A DNA stretch of 64,000 nt from Streptomyces sp. NBC_00683 (lineage in GTDB: Bacteria; Actinomycetota; Actinomycetes; Streptomycetales; Streptomycetaceae): the NCBI RefSeq assembly GCF_036226745.1, contig NZ_CP109013.1, positions 6,448,001-6,512,000 of the forward strand. Direction: 5' to 3'. The stretch's first letter is position 1, and every line of letters starts with the position of its first letter. A program made the position numbers and the translations under genes. Shown here piece by piece: positions 58,318 through 64,000 of this stretch. The notes beneath the pieces were generated by a model. It was not told the DNA's origin. It saw only the letters and a list, made by a program, of their open reading frames with translations, and searched no databases.

Positions 58318-58357
58318 GACCGGCCCCCGGCGGACCTTCTTCCGCCGGGGGCCGGTC
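58318..58357. terminator. Subtilase gene terminator
   Basis: A 17-bp perfect stem (GACCGGCCCC... with ...GGGGCCGGTC) and a six-base loop, 17 bases after the stop. It separates the protease from the suf operon. Confidence 0.8.
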
Positions 58358-58443
58358 CCGCGTTTCCGCAGGCCCGGCCGCTGCCCGTGGTCTGGACCTC
58401 CCACCTGCGAAGCCTTGCTGGAGATCATCATTTCCGCAGGTCA

Positions 58444-58461
58444 ACTTAGGTTCGCCTAAGT
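58444..58461. promoter_or_regulatory. Iron-box-like palindrome upstream of sufR
   Basis: ACTTAGG-TTCG-CCTAAGT is a perfect 7-bp-arm palindrome. TTAGGTT-x-GCCTAA matches the DtxR/IdeR/DmdR iron box at about 14 of 19 positions. It lies 34 bases before the sufR -35. It could link suf expression to iron. Confidence 0.5.
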
Positions 58462-58494
58462 GATGAAGCGCACCGCGCCCGGTCCGGGGGTGGG

Positions 58495-58524
58495 TTGTCA
58501 GGCCCGGATGAATTACGCAACAAT
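58495..58524 (+). promoter_or_regulatory. sufR promoter, predicted leaderless
   Basis: TTGTCA (58495-58500), 18 bases, AACAAT (58519-58524), then six bases to GTG 58531. The spacing places the transcription start on the first base of the start codon; no Shine-Dalgarno is present. Confidence 0.55.
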
Positions 58525-58530
58525 GGCGTT

Positions 58531-59271
58531 GTGAAATACGTTGGCGAGGCTCCTCAGGAGGAACTCGCGACCGGTGAGCGCTCGACGCGCAACCGGGTCG
58601 CGCGCTCCATCCTGGATCACGGCCCGTCCACCGCCGCCGATCTGGCGAAGCGCGTCGGCCTGACCCAGGCCGCCGTACGCCGCCATCTCGACGCCCTCGT
58701 CTCCGACGACGTCGTCGAGGCCCGCGAACAGCGGGTGTACGGAGCACGCACCCGTGGCCGTCCGGCCAAGGTGTTCGCCCTGACCGACTGCGGCAGGGAC
58801 GCCTTCGACCAGTCCTACGACGAGCTCGCCGCCGACGCCCTGCGCTGGATCGCCGAAACGGGCGGGGACGAGGCGCTCGTCGCCTTCGCCCGCGCGCGGA
58901 TGGCGGCCCAGTGGGAGGCGTACCGCGCCGCGGTCGACGCCGTGGCCCCCGAGGCACGCACAGAGGCGCTGGCCAAGGCCTTGTCGGCCGACGGGTACGC
59001 TGCTACGGCGCGCAGCGCGCCGGGCCCCCAGCAGGGCGAGCAGCTGTGCCAGCACCACTGCCCGGTGGCGCATGTCGCCGAGCAGTTCCCGCAGCTGTGC
59101 GAGGCGGAGACGGAATTCTTCTCCAGCCTGCTCGGGACGCATGTACAGCGTCTGGCCACCCTCGCCCACGGCGACGGGGTGTGCACGACGTTCGTTCCGC
59201 GCAGCAGCCCCGCAGCACCACAGACCACCACATCAGCATCTGCAAGTACGGCCGGGAGGAACCCCGCATGA
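58531..59271 (+). CDS. sufR: SufR-type Fe-S cluster-sensing repressor
   Basis: 246 residues. Residues ~18-75 form a winged helix-turn-helix ([31 protein letters not shown]). Cys173, Cys177 and Cys190 ([23 protein letters not shown]) are in the place of SufR cluster ligands. With a cluster bound it should repress the suf operon; apo-protein releases it. GTG 58531 is chosen because of the leaderless promoter. It overlaps sufB by four bases, so repressor and targets are one transcript. Confidence 0.88.
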   Translation: MKYVGEAPQEELATGERSTRNRVARSILDHGPSTAADLAKRVGLTQAAVRRHLDALVSDDVVEAREQRVYGARTRGRPAKVFALTDCGRDAFDQSYDELAADALRWIAETGGDEALVAFARARMAAQWEAYRAAVDAVAPEARTEALAKALSADGYAATARSAPGPQQGEQLCQHHCPVAHVAEQFPQLCEAETEFFSSLLGTHVQRLATLAHGDGVCTTFVPRSSPAAPQTTTSASASTAGRNPA

Positions 59272-60689
59272 CGCTCCCTACGGAGACTGCCCACCCTGAG
59301 CTCGATGGCCTGGGCACGTACGAATTCGGCTGGGCCGACTCCGACGCGGCAGGCGCGGCGGCGAAGCGCGGCCTGTCCGAAGCTGTCGTCCGCGACATCT
59401 CGGAGAAGAAGAACGAGCCGGAGTGGATGCTGAAGCTCCGTCTCAAGGGCCTGAAGCTGTTCGGCAAGAAGCCCATGCCGAACTGGGGCTCGGACCTGTC
59501 GGGCATCGACTTCGACAACATCAAGTACTTCGTGCGGTCCACGGAGAAGCAGGCGGAGTCCTGGGAGGACCTGCCCGAGGACATCAAGAACACGTACGAC
59601 AAGCTCGGCATCCCCGAGGCGGAGAAGCAGCGCCTGGTCGCCGGTGTCGCCGCGCAGTACGAGTCCGAGGTGGTCTACCACCAGATCAACGAGGAGCTCG
59701 AGGCGCAGGGTGTCATCTTCATGGACACCGACACCGCGCTGAAGGAGCACCCGGAGCTCTTCCAGGAGTACTTCGGCACCGTCATCCCCGTCGGTGACAA
59801 CAAGTTCGCCTCGCTGAACTCGGCCGTGTGGTCCGGCGGCTCCTTCATCTACGTGCCGAAGGGCGTGCACGTGGAGATCCCGCTCCAGGCCTACTTCCGT
59901 ATCAACACGGAGAACATGGGCCAGTTCGAGCGGACGCTGATCATCGTCGACGAGGACGCCTACGTCCACTACGTCGAGGGCTGCACCGCGCCGATCTACT
60001 CCTCGGACTCCCTGCACTCCGCGGTCGTCGAGATCATCGTGAAGAAGGGCGGCCGCTGCCGCTACACGACCATCCAGAACTGGTCGAACAACGTGTACAA
60101 CCTCGTCACCAAGCGCGCCGTGGCGTACGAGGGCGCGACCATGGAGTGGGTCGACGGCAACATCGGCTCCAAGGTCACCATGAAGTACCCGGCCATCTAC
60201 CTGATGGGCGAGCACGCCAAGGGCGAGACCCTGTCCATCGCCTTCGCGGGCGAGGGCCAGCACCAGGACGCCGGCGCCAAGATGGTGCACATGGCCCCGA
60301 ACACCTCCTCCAACATCGTCTCCAAGTCGGTGGCACGAGGCGGCGGCCGTACCTCCTACCGCGGACTGATCGAGATCGGTGAGGGCGCCCCCGGCGCCAA
60401 GTCGAACGTGCTGTGCGACGCACTGCTCGTCGACACCATCTCGCGCTCGGACACCTACCCGTACGTCGACGTCCGCGAGGACGACGTGTCGATGGGTCAC
60501 GAGGCGACCGTCTCCAAGGTCTCCGAGGACCAGCTCTTCTACCTGATGAGCCGCGGCATGACCGAGTTCGAGGCCATGGCGATGATCGTGCGCGGATTCG
60601 TCGAGCCGATCGCCAAGGAGCTGCCCATGGAGTACGCCCTGGAGCTCAACCGGCTGATCGAGCTGCAGATGGAGGGCTCGGTCGGCTAG
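59268..60689 (+). CDS. sufB: Fe-S cluster scaffold SufB
   Basis: 473 residues. Core scaffold of the SufBC2D complex, where [4Fe-4S] clusters are built. Typical stretches: [68 protein letters not shown], and [22 protein letters not shown] with the conserved cluster Cys. ATG 59268 follows GGGAGGA. Complete and intein-free, unlike some mycobacterial SufB. Confidence 0.97.
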   Translation: MTLPTETAHPELDGLGTYEFGWADSDAAGAAAKRGLSEAVVRDISEKKNEPEWMLKLRLKGLKLFGKKPMPNWGSDLSGIDFDNIKYFVRSTEKQAESWEDLPEDIKNTYDKLGIPEAEKQRLVAGVAAQYESEVVYHQINEELEAQGVIFMDTDTALKEHPELFQEYFGTVIPVGDNKFASLNSAVWSGGSFIYVPKGVHVEIPLQAYFRINTENMGQFERTLIIVDEDAYVHYVEGCTAPIYSSDSLHSAVVEIIVKKGGRCRYTTIQNWSNNVYNLVTKRAVAYEGATMEWVDGNIGSKVTMKYPAIYLMGEHAKGETLSIAFAGEGQHQDAGAKMVHMAPNTSSNIVSKSVARGGGRTSYRGLIEIGEGAPGAKSNVLCDALLVDTISRSDTYPYVDVREDDVSMGHEATVSKVSEDQLFYLMSRGMTEFEAMAMIVRGFVEPIAKELPMEYALELNRLIELQMEGSVG

Positions 60690-60748
60690 CAGGCCCGCCG
60701 ACCGGATCCCCCTGACATTTGACTGAGAAAGCGAGCACTACGACAGCC

Positions 60749-61930
60749 ATGGCTGAGGCTCAGAACATTCCGGCGGGCTCCACCACCGCCGGGTCCATCG
60801 CGGTGGCGGCCGAGTCCACCGTCGCCACGCGCATGAGCGCCCCCCCGTCCTTCGACGTCGCGGACTTCCCGGTCCCGCACGGCCGCGAGGAGGAGTGGCG
60901 GTTCACGCCGCTGGAGCGGCTGCGCGGACTGCACGACGGCACCGCCGTCGCCACCGGTGACGGGGTCAAGGTCGTGATCGAGGCGCCCTCCGGCGTCACG
61001 GTCGAGACGGTCGGCCGCGACGACGCGCGGCTCGGCAGGGCCGGCACGCCCGTGGACCGGGTCGCCGCCCAGGCGTACTCGTCCTTCCAGCAGGCCTCGG
61101 TCGTCACGGTCGCCAAGGAGGCCGTGCTCACCGAGCCGATCCGGATCGCCGTGCACGGCCAGGGCGGTGTGGCCTACGGCCACCAGGTCATCGAGCTGGG
61201 GGCCTTCGCCGAGGCAGTCGTCGTCATCGACCACACCGGTGACGCGGTGCTCGCCGCCAACGTCGACTACGTCCTGGGTGACGGGGCGAAGCTCACCGTC
61301 GTCTCCGTCCAGGACTGGGACGAGAACGCCGTCCACCTCGGTCAGCACAACGCGCTGATCGGCCGGGACGCCTCCTTCAAGTCCATCGTCGTCACCTTCG
61401 GCGGCGACGTGGTCCGCCTCCACCCGCGGGTCGCCTACGCCTCCACCGGCGGCGAGGCGGAGCTCTTCGGTCTGTACTTCACCGACAAGGGCCAGCACCA
61501 GGAGCACCGCCTCCTGGTCGACCACAACGCCCCGCACTGCAAGTCGAACGTCGCCTACAAGGGCGCGCTCCAGGGCGACGGCGCGCACGCCGTGTGGATC
61601 GGTGACGTCCTCATCCAGGCCGCCGCCGAGGGCACCGACACGTACGAGATGAACCGCAACCTGGTTCTCACCGACGGTGCCCGGGTCGACTCCGTACCGA
61701 ACCTGGAGATCGAGACCGGCGAGATCGTCGGCGCCGGACACGCCTCGGCGACCGGCCGCTTCGACGACGAGCAGCTGTTCTACCTGCAGTCCCGGGGTAT
61801 CCCGGCCGAGGAGGCCCGCCGACTCGTCGTGCGCGGCTTCTTCGCCGAGCTCGTCCAGCAGATCGGCCTGCCCGACGTCGAAGCCCGTCTCCTCGACAAG
61901 ATCGAGACCGAGCTGAAGGCGTCGGTCTGA
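60749..61930 (+). CDS. sufD: Fe-S assembly protein SufD
   Basis: 393 residues, SufB homologue and partner. PHGREEEWRFTPLERLRGL at the N-terminus, then the beta-helix core (HQVIELGAFAEAVVVIDHTG; LLVDHNAPHCKSNVAYKGAL) and EARRLVVRGFFAELVQQI. ATG 60749 is chosen for family length; TTG 60719 would add ten residues. It overlaps the Rieske gene start by one base. Confidence 0.95.
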   Translation: MAEAQNIPAGSTTAGSIAVAAESTVATRMSAPPSFDVADFPVPHGREEEWRFTPLERLRGLHDGTAVATGDGVKVVIEAPSGVTVETVGRDDARLGRAGTPVDRVAAQAYSSFQQASVVTVAKEAVLTEPIRIAVHGQGGVAYGHQVIELGAFAEAVVVIDHTGDAVLAANVDYVLGDGAKLTVVSVQDWDENAVHLGQHNALIGRDASFKSIVVTFGGDVVRLHPRVAYASTGGEAELFGLYFTDKGQHQEHRLLVDHNAPHCKSNVAYKGALQGDGAHAVWIGDVLIQAAAEGTDTYEMNRNLVLTDGARVDSVPNLEIETGEIVGAGHASATGRFDDEQLFYLQSRGIPAEEARRLVVRGFFAELVQQIGLPDVEARLLDKIETELKASV

Positions 61931-62247
61931 TGGCCTTCGTCAAAGCCTGTGCGCTGAGCGAGCTGGAGGACGACACCCCGAAGCGGGTGGAGCTCGACGG
62001 CACGCCGGTGTCCGTCGTCCGCACCGAGGGCGAGGTGTTCGCGATCAACGACATCTGCTCGCACGCGAACGTCTCGCTGTCGGAGGGCGAGGTCGAGGAC
62101 TGCTCGATCGAGTGCTGGCTGCACGGATCGAGTTTCGACCTCCGCACCGGCAAGCCGTCCGGTCTTCCCGCGACGCGCCCCGTCCCCGTATACCCCGTAA
62201 AGATCCAAGGGGACGATGTGCTCGTCTCCGTCACCCAGGAGTCCTGA
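61930..62247 (+). CDS. Rieske [2Fe-2S] ferredoxin in the suf operon
   Basis: 105 residues, cytosolic, one Rieske domain: CSHANVSL and CWLHGSSFDLRTG give the two Cys-His pairs. It is similar to ferredoxin subunits of aromatic-ring dioxygenases. Located between sufD and sufC, as in many actinobacterial suf operons. It may supply electrons for cluster assembly. It begins in the sufD stop and ends seven bases before sufC. Confidence 0.93.
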   Translation: MAFVKACALSELEDDTPKRVELDGTPVSVVRTEGEVFAINDICSHANVSLSEGEVEDCSIECWLHGSSFDLRTGKPSGLPATRPVPVYPVKIQGDDVLVSVTQES

Positions 62248-62254
62248 GTCACCC

Positions 62255-63019
62255 ATGGCAACGCTTGAAATCCGCGACCTGCACGTCTCCGTCGAGGCCG
62301 ACAACGCCACGAAGGAGATCCTCAAGGGCGTCGACCTGACCGTGAAGCAGGGCGAGACCCACGCCATCATGGGCCCCAACGGGTCCGGCAAGTCGACCCT
62401 CGCCTACTCGCTCGCGGGTCACCCCAAGTACACGATCACGAGCGGCACGGTGACCCTGGACGGCGAGGACGTCCTGGAGATGTCCGTGGACGAGCGCGCC
62501 CGCGCGGGCCTGTTCCTCGCCATGCAGTACCCGGTCGAGATCCCCGGTGTCTCGGTCTCCAACTTCCTGCGCACCTCCGCCACCGCCGTCCGCGGCGAGG
62601 CGCCCAAGCTGCGTACGTGGGTGAAGGAGGTCAAGGAGACGATGGCCGGGCTCCAGATGGACCCCGCCTTCGCCGAGCGCAACGTCAACGAGGGCTTCTC
62701 CGGCGGTGAGAAGAAGCGCCACGAGATCCTCCAGCTGGAGCTCCTCAAGCCGAAGATCGCGATCCTCGACGAGACCGACTCCGGCCTGGACGTCGACGCG
62801 CTGAAGACCGTCTCCGAGGGCGTCAACCGGGTCCGCGAGACCGGTGAGGTCGGCACCCTGCTGATCACGCACTACACACGCATCCTCAAGTACATCAAGC
62901 CCGACTACGTGCATGTCTTCGCCAACGGCCGGATCGCCGCCTCCGGTGGCGCCGAGCTCGCGGACACGCTGGAGAACGAGGGCTACGAGGCCTACACGAA
63001 GGGTGGCGCTTCCGCGTGA
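62255..63019 (+). CDS. sufC: Fe-S assembly ATPase SufC
   Basis: 254 residues, soluble ABC ATPase of the SufBC2D scaffold. Walker A GPNGSGKSTLAYSLAG, signature FSGGEKKRHEILQLELLKPK, Walker B AILDETDSGLDVDAL, and LLITHYTRIL. Its hydrolysis drives scaffold opening for cluster formation. ATG 62255 follows CCAGGAG. The stop overlaps sufS (GTGA). Confidence 0.97.
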   Translation: MATLEIRDLHVSVEADNATKEILKGVDLTVKQGETHAIMGPNGSGKSTLAYSLAGHPKYTITSGTVTLDGEDVLEMSVDERARAGLFLAMQYPVEIPGVSVSNFLRTSATAVRGEAPKLRTWVKEVKETMAGLQMDPAFAERNVNEGFSGGEKKRHEILQLELLKPKIAILDETDSGLDVDALKTVSEGVNRVRETGEVGTLLITHYTRILKYIKPDYVHVFANGRIAASGGAELADTLENEGYEAYTKGGASA

Positions 63020-64000
63020 CTGACGCCCGACAGGGGCTCTCCGGCCTCCTCGACACCGAGGCGATCCGCAAGGACTTCCCGATCCTGGACCGCACGGTCC
63101 ACGACGGCAAGAAGATCGTTTACCTGGACAGCGCGGCAACCTCGCAGAAGCCGCGCCAGGTCCTCGACGCGCTCAACGAGTACTACGAGCGGCACAACGC
63201 CAACGTCCACCGCGGTGTGTACACGATCGCGGAGGAGGCCACCGCGCTGTACGAAGGCGCTCGCGACAAGGTCGCGGCCTTCATCAACGCACCCAGCCGC
63301 AACGAGGTGATCTTCACCAAGAACGCCTCGGAGTCGCTGAACCTCGTCGCCAACATGCTCGGCTGGGCGGACGAGCCCTACCGGGTCGACAGCGACACGG
63401 AGATCGTCACCACGGAGATGGAGCACCACTCCAACATCGTGCCGTGGCAGCTGCTCTCGCAGCGCACGGGCGCGAAGCTGAAGTGGTTCGGCATCACGGA
63501 CGACGGCCGGCTGGACCTGTCCAACATCGACGAGATCATCACGGAGAAGACGAAGATCGTCTCCTTCACGCTGGTCTCCAACATCATGGGCACGATCAAC
63601 CCGGTCGAGAAGATCATCCGTCGCGCGCAGCAGGTCGGCGCGCTGGTCTGCATCGACGCCTCGCAGGCAGCCCCGCACATGGTGCTCGACGTGCAGGCGC
63701 TGCAGGCCGACTTCGTGGCCTTCACCGGCCACAAGATGGTCGGTCCGACCGGCATCGGCGTGCTCTGGGGACGGCAGGAGCTCCTGGAGGACCTGCCGCC
63801 GTTCCTCGGTGGCGGCGAGATGATCGAGACCGTGTCGATGCACTCGTCGACGTACGCTCCGGCGCCGCACAAGTTCGAGGCCGGTACGCCCCCGATCGCG
63901 CAGGCCGTCGGCCTCGGTGCGGCCGTGGACTACCTCTCGGCCATCGGCATGGAGAACATCCACCGCCATGAGCAGGCGATCACGGAGTACGCGGTGAAGC
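63016..64000 (+). CDS. sufS: Cysteine desulfurase SufS (partial, cut by window end)
   Basis: The first 328 residues are visible; the frame is open to the window edge, so the C-terminus with the active-site Cys is missing here. PLP enzyme releasing sulfur from cysteine for Fe-S clusters. Seen: YLDSAATSQKPRQVLDAL, TEMEHHSNIVPWQ, and ADFVAFTGHKMVGPTGIGVLWG with the PLP Lys. GTG 63016 overlaps the sufC stop. A SufU-type sulfur carrier gene is expected next. Confidence 0.96.
   Translation, partial: MTDARQGLSGLLDTEAIRKDFPILDRTVHDGKKIVYLDSAATSQKPRQVLDALNEYYERHNANVHRGVYTIAEEATALYEGARDKVAAFINAPSRNEVIFTKNASESLNLVANMLGWADEPYRVDSDTEIVTTEMEHHSNIVPWQLLSQRTGAKLKWFGITDDGRLDLSNIDEIITEKTKIVSFTLVSNIMGTINPVEKIIRRAQQVGALVCIDASQAAPHMVLDVQALQADFVAFTGHKMVGPTGIGVLWGRQELLEDLPPFLGGGEMIETVSMHSSTYAPAPHKFEAGTPPIAQAVGLGAAVDYLSAIGMENIHRHEQAITEYAVK

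Noticed and set aside
54569..58957. 1462-codon open frame on the minus strand opposite the subtilase
   Set aside because: It is antisense to a protein with clear signal peptide, catalytic triad and family similarity. Its composition is Arg/Gly/Val low-complexity, typical of high-GC shadow frames.
60719..60748. Ten-residue N-terminal extension of SufD from TTG 60719
   Set aside because: No ribosome site and low-complexity residues; ATG 60749 fits the family better.

Overview
The window looks like a stretch of Streptomyces core chromosome. GC is very high throughout, GTG starts are common, and genes are packed with ATGA/GTGA stop-start overlaps. The lineage-typical content includes whiA, the uvrC-rapZ-yvcK-whiA run, opcA beside zwf, TerD-family proteins, mycothiol-type enzymes and a SufR-led suf operon. 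The gene order matches what I recall of the conserved central region of Streptomyces chromosomes. I saw no tRNA, rRNA, insertion sequence, prophage or CRISPR array.

Layout. (1) 0.1-4.3 kb: a SNF2 helicase and SWIM zinc-finger pair. (2) 4.3-14 kb: small and secreted proteins, alaA divergent from an HxlR regulator, a cupin, a P-loop-less uridine-kinase-like protein, pseudouridine catabolism (psuG-psuK), an MFS pump, an alkyl-DNA methyltransferase and a glycerophosphodiester phosphodiesterase. (3) 14-29 kb: an MHYT membrane protein, then uvrB, uvrA and uvrC. Between them lie a TerD, a TerD/FtsK-like fusion and a TerC gene behind a yybP-ykoY (manganese) riboswitch. (4) 28.8-31.8 kb: rapZ, yvcK and whiA. 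(5) 32-41 kb: a secreted M14 carboxypeptidase, then glycolysis (gap, pgk, tpiA) with secG, an RbpA-family paralogue and pgi. (6) 41-50 kb: two PH-domain membrane proteins, a VOC protein, and the leftward pentose-phosphate operon tkt-tal-zwf-opcA-pgl. (7) 50-54 kb: haem o/a synthesis (ctaB, ctaA) and an ABC-2 exporter. (8) 54.8-58.3 kb: a large subtilase. (9) 58.5-64 kb: the suf Fe-S assembly operon sufR-sufB-sufD-Rieske-sufC-sufS, with sufS cut by the window end.

How the genes work together. pgi, gap, pgk, tpiA, zwf, opcA, pgl, tal and tkt cover most of upper/middle glycolysis and the pentose phosphate pathway. The Uvr proteins and the methyltransferase form a dispersed DNA-repair set. The suf operon makes Fe-S clusters, including for the Rieske protein encoded inside it.

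The most interesting signals are regulatory. First, uvrB and the methyltransferase gene have near-identical TTGTCRGTG-N8-TACGGT promoters exactly 6 bases before their ATG. This predicts leaderless, DNA-damage (PafBC/RecA-NDp type) transcription; uvrC has a degenerate copy. Second, the terC leader carries the conserved yybP-ykoY sequences. The 3' strand of its P1 helix is perfectly complementary over 10 bases to the terC ribosome-binding site, so a full translational switch can be read from the sequence. Third, sufR appears leaderless and lies downstream of an iron-box-like palindrome.
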